Source: Chloroflexi bacterium AL-N1
GTDB lineage: Bacteria > Chloroflexota > Chloroflexia > Chloroflexales > Roseiflexaceae
Length of the DNA: 64,000 nucleotides
Assembly: GCA_013122435.1 (NCBI GenBank)
Contig: WYDT01000006.1
Coordinates: forward strand, 342,525-406,524
Direction of reading: 5' to 3'
The translations under genes and the position numbers were made by a program. Below, in pieces: positions 31,649 to 41,097 of the stretch. Within the stretch, counting starts at the first letter, position 1, and each line of letters starts with the position of its first letter. A model generated the notes under the pieces. It did not search any database. It was not told the DNA's origin and worked only from the letters and a program-made list of their open reading frames with translations.

Positions 31649-33625
31649 TTATCGTGCAACAAACGGTAAATATAGTTGTTGAACAAACGTAATACGACCC
31701 TCACCACCGGGCTGGTAGCGTTCATCCTCCGCAGAGATCGTGGGGCTGCCATCAACCTCGTCGAAAGCCTCAAGATAGTTACGCCAGGCTTGCTCATAGC
31801 TCAGTGGCAACTGAGTCTTATTAGGATTATCAGCCAGGGTTTCGTACCCATCGCCACCACCAGCAGTGAAGCTGTTGGTTACTATAGTCACTGTTGGCGC
31901 ACCATCAACGACTTCACCATCCTCGATAATGGCAGTATCATCAGCCAGTGAGAGGCTAATCACACGGCTGCCGACTGGCTGTGACAGATCGTAGACCACG
32001 CTCATACCCGCGACCTGCAAGAACTGTCCCGAACTTTCGGTGAAGTCAACTGAAAGCTCAAAGATCGTCTCAAGATCGGCAGGCGTGACATCCGTAACAA
32101 CGGTAGTGAAGTTCGCGAAGGGCAGGACATCAATGGTGTTACGCCGTGTGATCACGCCAGGTGCACCACCCACAGGCAACGCATCACCGGCATTCTGACG
32201 AATACCACCGCCATTCTGAATAGCGATCACCGGATTCTCTGCACTACGTGCGGGAAAACCTTCTTCCTCGGCATTTTGATCGTACGCTTCGAGGAATGAG
32301 TCTGTAATCAGGTTACCGGCGTTGGTTTCACGACCACGCACACCATCCCGTGACACATCGAGTACTACCTCACTACTTACCACAGGGGTCTCATTCAATA
32401 ATGCCAGACAATCATTGACCGGATCAACAACACTCATTTCGATACCTGGATCGGGTACCACCGTATTGGTCAACTCAAGTTCAGTAGCAGCATCACTCTC
32501 AGGAATCACTGGGCGAGGATAGCTGCTTTCAGAAATAATCTCAGTAATCAAACCGTCGGCATCGAAATTCACATCCAGACGACCCAGATACTTGTAGTTA
32601 CCGGCTGTCGTCACAATGTATACATCTTTCTCGTCAGCATCCTGCGCTACAAGCGGATATTCACCCTCGATATCCGCTCCTTCACCGGGTAGCAACTGGG
32701 TCTGAGTTGGCACCTCAGTATTGAGTAGCAATTCATCGCCACCACCAGCAACGGCAATATCGACGTCGGTGAGTTGACCAATCAACTCACGATCATTATC
32801 GATGCTTTGCAGGTGGCTCACCAGGACGATCTTATTCACGCCCTCATCAGTTAGACGATCAACCTCTGTTTGGACAAGATTTGCAACGTCAGCTAAAACT
32901 TCAACATCATCAGGCGATGAAATCTCACGTAGACGTGGCGTCGTGGCACCAACAATACCAAACAACTCGCCCGTGATCGTATCGGTAACAATAGCGGACT
33001 TACCAATGACTCGTCCATCGGTTACCGGATCGGTGATCAGACCATCGGCATCAATCAGATCGGCATAGCCATCCTGTGCGCTGAAATCCAGGTTGGCGCT
33101 CAAAAAGGGCTGATCTGGAATACCGCCATCATCAAAACCACGAATGAAGCGTTCCAGAAAACTGGGGGTATAGTCAAATTCGTGATTCCCAAAAATATGA
33201 GCATCATAATCAATTTGACTCTGGGCCAGCGCATCATAGACGGGGGCCTCGTCATCATCGACACTACACGTCAGTGTTGCACTGGGAAGGAATGCATCGC
33301 CCGCATACACGTTGAGCACAGCATTGCCACCCCCCACAGCTTCGGCGATATTTTCATCCGTCAATGTCTTAAATGCTGCAACACTCCCGATATCCAGTTC
33401 CACATCCTCGGTGTTGGGAAAGCCTGTACCAGGTTCCACAGTGTTGGAGAGCGGCAACAATGATGACTCACCGTCATTGTTATGGAGCAGTGTAAGAGTC
33501 ACCGGTTCGGCAGCAATGTTGACATCTGTTGGCGTTTCAAACGAAACCGACTGTGCATTAACAACTGCAATTGAACTAACTAACAAGGTCAGTAGAACAA
33601 AGATCGGCAAAATTCGTGAACGCAT
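31649..33625 (-). CDS. Secreted 5'-nucleotidase / metallophosphatase-like protein
   Basis: 658 residues with a signal peptide (MRSRILPIFVLLTLLVSS, cut near VNAQS). The N-terminal metallophosphoesterase half has LLHNNDGES, YAGDAF, GNHEFDYTPSF and AGGGDELL. The C-terminal half has AGNLITDSFLEAYDQNA, NGGGIRQNAGDA, the DVLPFANFT segment and GDGYETLADN, as in UshA-type 5'-nucleotidases. Two metal-ligand motifs differ from UshA: D-x-H is DGE and GHxH is GGDE, so metal use or activity may be altered. The protein ends LYLPFVAR, a tail shared by other secreted proteins here. AGGAGG lies before the start. Possible role: release of phosphate or nucleosides outside the cell. Confidence 0.88.
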   Translation of the reverse strand: MRSRILPIFVLLTLLVSSIAVVNAQSVSFETPTDVNIAAEPVTLTLLHNNDGESSLLPLSNTVEPGTGFPNTEDVELDIGSVAAFKTLTDENIAEAVGGGNAVLNVYAGDAFLPSATLTCSVDDDEAPVYDALAQSQIDYDAHIFGNHEFDYTPSFLERFIRGFDDGGIPDQPFLSANLDFSAQDGYADLIDADGLITDPVTDGRVIGKSAIVTDTITGELFGIVGATTPRLREISSPDDVEVLADVANLVQTEVDRLTDEGVNKIVLVSHLQSIDNDRELIGQLTDVDIAVAGGGDELLLNTEVPTQTQLLPGEGADIEGEYPLVAQDADEKDVYIVTTAGNYKYLGRLDVNFDADGLITEIISESSYPRPVIPESDAATELELTNTVVPDPGIEMSVVDPVNDCLALLNETPVVSSEVVLDVSRDGVRGRETNAGNLITDSFLEAYDQNAEEEGFPARSAENPVIAIQNGGGIRQNAGDALPVGGAPGVITRRNTIDVLPFANFTTVVTDVTPADLETIFELSVDFTESSGQFLQVAGMSVVYDLSQPVGSRVISLSLADDTAIIEDGEVVDGAPTVTIVTNSFTAGGGDGYETLADNPNKTQLPLSYEQAWRNYLEAFDEVDGSPTISAEDERYQPGGEGRITFVQQLYLPFVAR

Positions 33626-34128
33626 GAATTTCCTCCTTCAGTTTTGCCCACGATACGAGAACCACACAAATACACATGGTGCTTTGGTGAATGGTTAGTT
33701 CAAACCATGACAAACCATTCCACAAGCTATCAAATAAAGTGCTGCATACTATACTTCCACACGGCATATTCTGCAAGCAGACATCTCAAATTATGACGTT
33801 TTTTGTTAATTCCTGATTAAATCATCAATAATGAAAGATGATCCCCCAATTAAAATCACCAGTTACATGCAAAGCATATATCATATAAAATAGCATCAAA
33901 ATAACAAAACAGCCCATTATGATACGTATTACAATATCAAGGACCAATCTATACTATTTGATACACTCTCAGCACCAAAAACACGCTCAATGAAAAAATT
34001 GTCATCAGAGCTTGACAGTGATTTAACTGAACACCTTTATACTAGTATACTGTAGCGGTATGCTGATATGCAGGGAAAGAAGTTTCCACTACACTCTATA
34101 TGCGCAGAAAGAAAAGGATATCTTAACC
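33626..34128. other. AT-rich divergent promoter region, no gene seen
   Basis: About 500 bp between the minus-strand nucleotidase gene and the plus-strand nuclease gene. It is AT-rich. It holds a promoter-like site for the nuclease gene (34012-34041). I see no coding frame with a ribosome site. Confidence 0.5.
34012..34041 (+). promoter_or_regulatory. Promoter-like site before the secreted nuclease gene
   Basis: A perfect TTGACA (34012-34017) is followed after 18 bp by TTTATA (34036-34041). A TATACT overlaps slightly downstream. It lies about 88 bp before the start codon at 34129. Confidence 0.45.
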
Positions 34129-36660
34129 ATGCCTTGGCCCCACTTCTTTACTCGATGGATGTTCGTCGTCGCACTCATTTTTGTCGTATTCATCAGTTTG
34201 AACACATCACCACACGCTGCTGCTGCCTCAACCACCCTCGTCATCAGTCAAATCTATGGTGGTGGTGGCAACACTGGCGCAACCCTCACCAATGACTATA
34301 TTGAGCTTTTTAATCTCGGGACCGCTCCGGTCTCCCTTGCAGATTATTCGGTCCAATACGCCAGTTCAAGTGGGAATTTCACCCAGCAAACCGATCTCAC
34401 GAATATCATACTCAACCCTGGCCAGTACTATCTCGTGCAACAGGCCACGGGCAATGGTGGCACCACCCCACTTCCCACATCCGATACCACTGGCACTATC
34501 AACATGGCGGGCAGCAGTGGCAAGGTTGCGTTGGTCAACTCAACGACACCACTCAACTGTGGTGGTTCCACGACCTGCGCGACCGAACAACTAGCCACTA
34601 TCGTAGATCTGGTCGGGTACGGCAGTGCCAATTTCTTCGAGGGGGCCGTTACACCAGGTCTTAGCAATACCACCGCTGCACTCCGTAGCGGCAGCGGCTG
34701 TAGTGACACCAACAACAACAGCACCGACTTTACGACTGATACACCGACGCCACGCAACACGGCCAGCCCAACCAACATCTGTGATGGCTCACCTGTAACG
34801 CCTACATTGACACCGATACCGGGCGACACCACACCTATTTACACCATCCAGGGAACCACTACTGACCTTAATACCCTTGAGTCGCCACTTGTTGGCCAGC
34901 TAGTCACAACCGAAGGTGTCGTAACCGTCGTACTGGGGAATGGCTTCTTTGTGCAGGACGTAATGGGAGATGGCAACCCAACTACATCTGATGGATTGTT
35001 CGTGTTTACAGACAGCATGCCTACCGTTAGCTCAGGCGACCTCGTGCGTGTCGCAGGTACCATCACTGAGTTTCGTGGCAGTAGCTCCAATGATCTCACG
35101 CTTACACAACTAGCCGACCCTGGCCTCAGTATTACGGTTATTGGCAATGCTGCTCTTCCCCAAGCAGTAGTAATTGATGCACCGAACGAAAGTATCAGCC
35201 CGGACGGTATTGTCTACTGGGAACGACTGGAGGGCATGTACACCACGCTTGAGGCCCCAACCGTGGTTGGTGCGACCTTTGCACGTTTTGGGGAGTTCTG
35301 GGTCGTGGGTGCCGCAGATGCAGTTCCTGGTAGTGGCTTCCAATCCAATGGCAATCTCATCCTGCGCGACCTCCCCGGCGATGCGGTCGATTACAACCCC
35401 GAGCGCATCGTCGTCGATGATGAAACCCGCATCGGTGGTGGCGATGACACCCGCATTGTGGCAGCAGGCAGCGAGAGCGTCCAAACCCGCGTAACTGTGG
35501 GCGATACCTTTGCCTCCATCACGGGCGTGGTTGATTATCGCTTTGGGCTGTACCGCGTGCAACCCGTAAGTGATCCCGAAGCCGCGCTCACCAACCGTCA
35601 GGGACCACCAGCACTCGGGTTTAGTGGCATCCGCACCACCGGAACAGACGAGTTAAGCGTCGTATCGTTTAACTTCGAGAACTTCTTCGATGCCGTCGAT
35701 GATCCCAACAAAGCCGATAGCCCCATTCTGACAGCTACAGAGATTGAGCGGAAAGCTGCGAAACTTACGCTAGCGATTGCCGACGAGTTGAAATGCCCCG
35801 ATATCATCGTGATTGCCGAGATCGAAGAGGCACTCGTGCTCAATGGCGACGCCAATGGCAACGTACGCGGTACAGATGTGCAGGCACTCGTGCCACGGTT
35901 GGCTGGGCGTGACTGCCCCTATCTGGCCGTGAGCCGCGACGCCACAGACGACCGGAGTATCGAAGCCGCCTTGATGTACCGCACCGACCGTGGCATTACG
36001 CTGGATAGTTTCTATCTTGCTACTGCAGGGGATACCGACACACCCGCCAAACCTGACACCAACAATGCTTTTAACGGTCTGGGTGAATTTGGCGACAGCC
36101 GCGAACCACTGGTCGGTGAATTCCAGGTGGGCGGTGCTCCCATTATCGTTATTGGTAATCACTGGAACTCCAAGGGCGGTGATGATGCGCTCTACAGTAA
36201 TACTCAGCCACCCATACGTGATAGCGAAGAGCAACGCAAACTCCAGGCGCAGTATGTCCGCGACTATCTGGACGAAGTCGTGTTTACCGCGAATCCAAAT
36301 GCGGCGGTGGTGGTCGCAGGCGACCTGAACGATTTCCCCTTCCCTGAGCCAGGTGAAGGCAACGATCCGGTCACCATACTCAAAAGCAGTAGCGCCGCAC
36401 CACTGACCAACCTGATCGACCAGCTTCCTGAGTCTGAGCAATATACCTTTGTGTTTCAGGGCAATTCACAGGTGCTTGATCATATCATCGTAAGCAACGC
36501 TATGCTCAACACAGTACAGGATGTCACCACCGCCCAGATCAACGCCGATTTTGGTGGGCTGTATGAGGACGACACCACTACCTCGGCCAGTTCGTCGGAC
36601 CACAATCCGGTGGTTGCATGGTTCAGTCGGTCGCAGCTTGCTCAAACAACCGCTGAGTAA
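34129..36660 (+). CDS. Secreted nuclease: lamin-tail domain, OB-fold region and endonuclease/exonuclease/phosphatase domain
   Basis: 843 residues from ATG 34129 (AAAGGA upstream); an ATG at 34060 would add 23 polar residues before the signal peptide. Signal peptide: MPWPHFFTRWMFVVALIFVV, cut near AAAAS. Residues about 34-150 are a lamin-tail domain (TLVISQIYGGGGNTG, then NDYIELFNLG). About 250-360 is an OB-fold (TTEGVVTVVLGNGFFVQD) as in YhcR/ExeM nucleases. About 525-835 is the catalytic domain: VVSFNFENFF, IVIAEIEE, GNHWNSKGGDD, VVAGDLNDFP and SSDHNPVVAWF, which give the metal-binding Glu, Asp/Asn and His. ExeM-type enzymes degrade extracellular DNA. A strong terminator follows. Confidence 0.92.
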   Translation: MPWPHFFTRWMFVVALIFVVFISLNTSPHAAAASTTLVISQIYGGGGNTGATLTNDYIELFNLGTAPVSLADYSVQYASSSGNFTQQTDLTNIILNPGQYYLVQQATGNGGTTPLPTSDTTGTINMAGSSGKVALVNSTTPLNCGGSTTCATEQLATIVDLVGYGSANFFEGAVTPGLSNTTAALRSGSGCSDTNNNSTDFTTDTPTPRNTASPTNICDGSPVTPTLTPIPGDTTPIYTIQGTTTDLNTLESPLVGQLVTTEGVVTVVLGNGFFVQDVMGDGNPTTSDGLFVFTDSMPTVSSGDLVRVAGTITEFRGSSSNDLTLTQLADPGLSITVIGNAALPQAVVIDAPNESISPDGIVYWERLEGMYTTLEAPTVVGATFARFGEFWVVGAADAVPGSGFQSNGNLILRDLPGDAVDYNPERIVVDDETRIGGGDDTRIVAAGSESVQTRVTVGDTFASITGVVDYRFGLYRVQPVSDPEAALTNRQGPPALGFSGIRTTGTDELSVVSFNFENFFDAVDDPNKADSPILTATEIERKAAKLTLAIADELKCPDIIVIAEIEEALVLNGDANGNVRGTDVQALVPRLAGRDCPYLAVSRDATDDRSIEAALMYRTDRGITLDSFYLATAGDTDTPAKPDTNNAFNGLGEFGDSREPLVGEFQVGGAPIIVIGNHWNSKGGDDALYSNTQPPIRDSEEQRKLQAQYVRDYLDEVVFTANPNAAVVVAGDLNDFPFPEPGEGNDPVTILKSSSAAPLTNLIDQLPESEQYTFVFQGNSQVLDHIIVSNAMLNTVQDVTTAQINADFGGLYEDDTTTSASSSDHNPVVAWFSRSQLAQTTAE

Positions 36661-36695
36661 CGTTCGAGTACTTCTACACCAAATATATAGACCCG

Positions 36696-36731
36696 ACGAC
36701 CAGAGGTGCAAATCTCTGGTCGTTGGTTTTT
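36696..36731 (+). terminator. Intrinsic terminator after the secreted nuclease gene
   Basis: ACGACCAGAG (36696-36705) pairs perfectly with CTCTGGTCGT (36714-36723), 8-nt loop, followed by TGG and five T. Confidence 0.85.
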
Positions 36732-36907
36732 ACCAGATGAGCGTTTGCCCAATTATGCCTGGTTTGTATATCTCATTCTGTTCATCCATGTCCAACATGC
36801 CCTATATTCTAATCATTTGTGGCACGAGACTTGCCACATGTAAAGGATAAATGCCCATAGTATGGTGAGCCATCTCTGCCATGCCCGCAATACAGAGAGG
36901 TTGTTTT

Positions 36908-37681
36908 ATGGCCAAACGCATTGGCATCTTTGTCATTGCTTACAACGCTGAGTCTACGTTGACCAGCGTGCTTGAACGCATTCCAGATGAAGTCATCGAG
37001 AAGACCGAGGAGATTTTTGTCATCGACGACTGTAGTGCCGATAACACCTATGGCGTAGGACAGTCGTACACCAATAGCCTTGCTGCCGCAAAACTTACGG
37101 TCCATCGCAACCCGATCAATCTGATGTATGGTGGCAATCAGAAACGTGGGTACGCCTACGCTATCGAACGGGGTCTTGATATTGTGGTGCTCCTGCACGC
37201 CGATGGCCAGTATGCACCAGAGGTGATGCAAAACCTGCTAGAGCCACTGGAGCAAGGGCATACGGAGATGGTGATGGGCTCACGCATGCTCAAGTCAGGG
37301 AATGCATTACGTGGCAACATGCCTCTGTACAAGTTTGTAGGCAATAAAATTCTGACCACTACACAAAACTGGCTGTTAAACACCAGCTTTTCGGAGTTTC
37401 ACTCTGGTTATCGTGCCTACTCCTGCCACGCCCTTAGCACTATCAATCTTGAACGACTCACACACAACTGGCATTTCGATACACAGATCATTCTGGAGTT
37501 TCTCCGCCGCAACTACCGCATCACTGAAGTCCCAATTCCGACCTATTATGGCGACGAAATCTGTCATGTGAATGGAATACCCTATGCTTACGAATGCATC
37601 AAAGCCACTGGGCAATTCGCCTGGAACACACGTTGGCGATCACGAACTACACTACCATCTTCACAACGATCCACAGAGTAG
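36908..37681 (+). CDS. Family 2 glycosyltransferase
   Basis: 257 residues from ATG 36908, which has GAGAGG upstream. GT-A fold: KRIGIFVIAYNAESTL, the nucleotide-binding FVIDDCSADNT, and HADGQYAPEVM carrying the DxD-type motif, as in dolichol-phosphate-mannose or polyprenol-glycosyl transferases. HSGYRAYS and the LRRNYRITEVPIPTYYGDE segment also fit that group. The last 33 or 37 codons overlap the start of the following methyltransferase in another frame. First gene of a GT2 - methyltransferase - YfhO run for surface glycan or lipid-linked sugar assembly. Confidence 0.9.
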   Translation: MAKRIGIFVIAYNAESTLTSVLERIPDEVIEKTEEIFVIDDCSADNTYGVGQSYTNSLAAAKLTVHRNPINLMYGGNQKRGYAYAIERGLDIVVLLHADGQYAPEVMQNLLEPLEQGHTEMVMGSRMLKSGNALRGNMPLYKFVGNKILTTTQNWLLNTSFSEFHSGYRAYSCHALSTINLERLTHNWHFDTQIILEFLRRNYRITEVPIPTYYGDEICHVNGIPYAYECIKATGQFAWNTRWRSRTTLPSSQRSTE

Positions 37682-38333
37682 TCACCAGCAGATCTACCAA
37701 TTGGTGCAACGGATAGGACGTACACCTATAGTGGATGTGGGCGCAGCACAGGGATTTCTGGGCCAGATGCTCCTCGAATCACGTCTCACAATTGATGCCA
37801 TCGAACCACATCCGGCATGGGCAAACCATGCCGCGTTGTATTATCGCACGATGTACCATGACGATATTGACTCGGTCGAACTACCAGAGGAAACCTATCA
37901 GGTCGTTGTCTGTGCCGATGTGCTTGAACATACAGTTGATCCCGTCAAGGCCCTGTGTAAGCTCCAAAAAGCTGCTACCCCCGATGCGTTATACATCATT
38001 TCACTGCCAAACGTCGCCCACATCGCCGCACGGTTGCTCTTACTTTCCGGACGCTTTCCCAAGATGGAACGTGGCATTTTCGACCGCACCCATTTGCATT
38101 TCTACACACAACAGACCGCACTCAACATGTTACACAATGCTGGACTGGAAGCCATACGGGTACGCCCAACACCCGTACCCTTAGAGCAGATCTGGCAGTC
38201 AAAATATGGCAAACTGAGTCTGCAAGCGTTGATGTTTCTCCAACGGGTGTGTCTGTTGTTAGCACCAACTTTGTTCGCATTTCAGTGGGTCATCGTTGCA
38301 CGACCAATCCATACGGAAACAACATTGTCGTAA
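37584..38333 (+). CDS. Class I SAM-dependent methyltransferase
   Basis: 249 residues from ATG 37584; an ATG at 37572 is also in frame. Neither has a clear ribosome site, as both lie inside the glycosyltransferase gene. HYHLHNDPQSSHQQIYQLV is the usual N-terminal segment of this branch, so the overlap with the previous gene is probably real. The SAM-binding glycine-rich strand is PIVDVGAAQGFLGQ, with acidic loop IDAIEPHP and the VVVCADVLEHTVDP strand. Membership of surface-polysaccharide methyltransferases is inferred from the neighbours. The YfhO-like gene starts 28 bp after it. Confidence 0.85.
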   Translation: MLTNASKPLGNSPGTHVGDHELHYHLHNDPQSSHQQIYQLVQRIGRTPIVDVGAAQGFLGQMLLESRLTIDAIEPHPAWANHAALYYRTMYHDDIDSVELPEETYQVVVCADVLEHTVDPVKALCKLQKAATPDALYIISLPNVAHIAARLLLLSGRFPKMERGIFDRTHLHFYTQQTALNMLHNAGLEAIRVRPTPVPLEQIWQSKYGKLSLQALMFLQRVCLLLAPTLFAFQWVIVARPIHTETTLS

Positions 38334-38361
38334 CACATCCGCACTGTACTAGAGGGTTATT

Positions 38362-40875
38362 ATGCAACGAGAGACCATCACACCGCGATCTATGCCAACC
38401 TATACAGCTGCACGTGCAGTCCCACGTCAGCGCTATGGTCCGCTGATTGTGTTTGGACTTTTTGTACTTCCGTTGATTGTTTTCGCGCCGATTGCCTTAA
38501 TGCGTGGTGTTTTCTATATCCTCGATGTACAGTATTACTTTTACCCGTACCACATCATGCCCGCCAATTTGATTGAGCAGGGCCATCTCCCGTTGTGGAA
38601 CGCCTACACGTTTAGCGGCATTCCCTTGATTGGAGATGGACAGACCGCGCTGTTCTATCCACCAAACTGGCTCTTTTTCTTCCTGCCTGGTGCGATAGCG
38701 CTTAACTATGTCGTGTTGCTCCAATTCGCCATTGCTGGCATTGGGACCTATGTGTTTGCACGCAGTCTGGGTCTCTGGCAGATGGCGGCCTGTGTCGCAG
38801 CGATTGCCTTTATGTTTTCGGGCTTCCTCGCCACACGTGTGGTCCATTTGTCGATCTTGAGTGGGGCTGCACTCATGCCACTGGTCTTCTTCTGTGTCGA
38901 ACGGGCCTTGCGTGCCGGTACAGCGCGATGGTTTGTCGTTGCAGCCATCGTTGTTGCGCTCCAGGCATTCGCTGGGCATCCACAAGTTCCGATCTATACC
39001 GCGTTGGCGCTGGGACTCTACACCATTGTCCGTGCGATTGAGCGGATGATCTCCTTTCGTCAGTGGCATTGGATTCTGGTTTTTCCACTCCAATTGGTGG
39101 GAATCTATGTCTTGGGCTATCTGTTTGCCGCTATCCAACTGGTCCCCTGGATTGAACTGGGGAGTTTCTCGCCACGGGCCAGTGAAGCTAGTTTTGACTT
39201 TGTTTTTCGGAGTTCGATGCAGGGCGATAACTGGCTGCTGTTTTTATTTCCGTACCTGTATGGTTCGCTCAATGTCGGACTGTATGCCGATCAACCGATG
39301 GACATTCCAACGGCCATCAAAACCTGGGAACATTCAGCTTATGTCGGCATCTTGCCACTGGCACTGGCACTGATTGGCTTGTTTGGCCTCGCGCAATTGC
39401 CACACCGTAAGGAGCGTCACCAGCAGGACGAACGTGCAACGGTGCGCTTGCTACCGGAAACGGTCGTCGCGGCAGATTACCGACGCTGGTTTTCCATTCT
39501 GTTTTTTGCCCTTCTATTGGCCGTTGGTGTGATTATGGCAGCCGGTGATCAAACACCTTTTGCCGAACTGATCTACGCGACTCCGGCCCTTGGCAGACTA
39601 CGGGCCGTTGAGCGTGCTATCATCCTGGCGGCTTTTGCGCTTACCCTGCTGGCCGCCTTTGGTACGCAACGGATCGTCGAACCTGGGCCACGTGGACGAC
39701 GGATTGTGCTCCAACTTGAAATGCTGCTGGTGGCAATCCTCGTGCCAATCGTCCCATTGGGCATCGTATATTTTGCCGATCATCCAACCTTACAAGCAGC
39801 CTTTAGTCTTCAGCCAAACGATCTTGCCAATCTGCAAATAAGCCGCCTCAACATCCTCATTCCAATCCAGATCGCGCTGGTGAGTGCACTGCTGCTCTGC
39901 TGGTGGATTGTACGTGTACCTACTGGTTTTTCAAAATCCCTTGCACTGGCGTTGATTCTCGTCGATGTTGGGAGCTACGCAGCTTTGTTTCACCCCACTA
40001 ATGATCCACAACTGTATGACCAACAGCCAGAAGTGGTGGAATTTCTTGAACAGGACGAATCGCTCTACCGCAAAGCAACCTTCCTCCAGACAGACCAGAT
40101 CGAAACCGAGATTGCACGAGGAACACTTGCCGTTAGTTGGGGCATGGTCTACGGGGTTGAAGACATCAACGGCTTTAACTCGCTTCAACCACGCCGCTAC
40201 ACCGACTATCTCTTCTCACCCCAAACCGAGGATGTGTCGTATGGCAAACTCAGTAATGAAGCGCTACTCCAACCTGAAAGCCCTGTTTTGCATTCGCTCA
40301 ACGTCAAATATCTTCTGGTGCCACAAGATCTCCAACCGGAGATGGGGAGCACATTTGAACAAGTCTATGAAGATGAACTGGTGCGCGTGTACGAAAACAC
40401 CGCCGTCTATGAGCGGGCCTATTTTGTTGATACCGTCGAGGTCCAGAATGATCAACAGACCGTGCTCGAAACGGTAACAGCAACGGGCTTCGATGGGAAG
40501 CAAACAGCGCTTGTGGAAACTAAAACACCTTTAACCATCAGCAGCGCAACCGGCGAGGCCACAGTAGCGATCACAAACCACACACCAAACCAAACCACCC
40601 TGACGGCAGCAACGGAGGAAGAGCGCTTGCTGGTCATGAGTGAAATGTACTTCCCTGGGTGGCATGCCTACATCGATGGTGAAGAAAGCCCTATCTATCG
40701 CACCAACTACCTCTTTCGCGGTATTGTTGTTCCGGAAGGCGAACACACCATTACCTTTTTGTATCGTCCAAATTCACTCATCATTGGTAGCACCCTCTCA
40801 ATGGTTTCGATCATCGTCATGATCGGATTGTTGCTTATGCGTCAACGCAAAACCATGTCACGAAAAGCGCCCTGA
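38362..40875 (+). CDS. YfhO family multi-pass membrane protein (GT-C-like)
   Basis: 837 residues, with AGAGGG before the ATG. About 12 membrane helices in the first 540 residues carry family marks: ILDVQYYFYPYH, LWNAYTFSGIPLIGDGQTALFYPPNWLFF, and the later helix pairs. The C-terminal region is extracytoplasmic and ends with the typical FPGWHAYIDGEESPIYRTNYLFRGIVVPEG, then a last helix (LIIGSTLSMVSIIVMIG). YfhO in Firmicutes glycosylates lipoteichoic acid using lipid-linked sugars; distant members may modify other surface polymers. In the same operon as GT2 and the methyltransferase, which could make its lipid-linked donor. Confidence 0.88.
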   Translation: MQRETITPRSMPTYTAARAVPRQRYGPLIVFGLFVLPLIVFAPIALMRGVFYILDVQYYFYPYHIMPANLIEQGHLPLWNAYTFSGIPLIGDGQTALFYPPNWLFFFLPGAIALNYVVLLQFAIAGIGTYVFARSLGLWQMAACVAAIAFMFSGFLATRVVHLSILSGAALMPLVFFCVERALRAGTARWFVVAAIVVALQAFAGHPQVPIYTALALGLYTIVRAIERMISFRQWHWILVFPLQLVGIYVLGYLFAAIQLVPWIELGSFSPRASEASFDFVFRSSMQGDNWLLFLFPYLYGSLNVGLYADQPMDIPTAIKTWEHSAYVGILPLALALIGLFGLAQLPHRKERHQQDERATVRLLPETVVAADYRRWFSILFFALLLAVGVIMAAGDQTPFAELIYATPALGRLRAVERAIILAAFALTLLAAFGTQRIVEPGPRGRRIVLQLEMLLVAILVPIVPLGIVYFADHPTLQAAFSLQPNDLANLQISRLNILIPIQIALVSALLLCWWIVRVPTGFSKSLALALILVDVGSYAALFHPTNDPQLYDQQPEVVEFLEQDESLYRKATFLQTDQIETEIARGTLAVSWGMVYGVEDINGFNSLQPRRYTDYLFSPQTEDVSYGKLSNEALLQPESPVLHSLNVKYLLVPQDLQPEMGSTFEQVYEDELVRVYENTAVYERAYFVDTVEVQNDQQTVLETVTATGFDGKQTALVETKTPLTISSATGEATVAITNHTPNQTTLTAATEEERLLVMSEMYFPGWHAYIDGEESPIYRTNYLFRGIVVPEGEHTITFLYRPNSLIIGSTLSMVSIIVMIGLLLMRQRKTMSRKAP

Positions 40876-41097
40876 CTATACCCCAATAATCACCTGTTCA
40901 TACGTTATATACTCAGGGATGTAGTTACACTCCACCATGTCGAGAGACGTTTGCATATTTACTACATCACTACTAACATAAGATGGGGACCATCACCATC
41001 CATGTCACACGCATTTCTCCCTGCTTGCAAATGCTGGTCTGTCTCTGAGTTACTACCTACTACTTCAATGCGGTAATTACAAAGGAACATTCTTGCC

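Noticed and set aside
35770..36441. 223-codon frame on the minus strand
   Set aside because: Antisense shadow of the nuclease catalytic domain, with no ribosome site or family pattern.
38497..39138. 213-codon frame on the minus strand
   Set aside because: Antisense shadow of the hydrophobic YfhO helices; its highly polar composition is the expected artefact.
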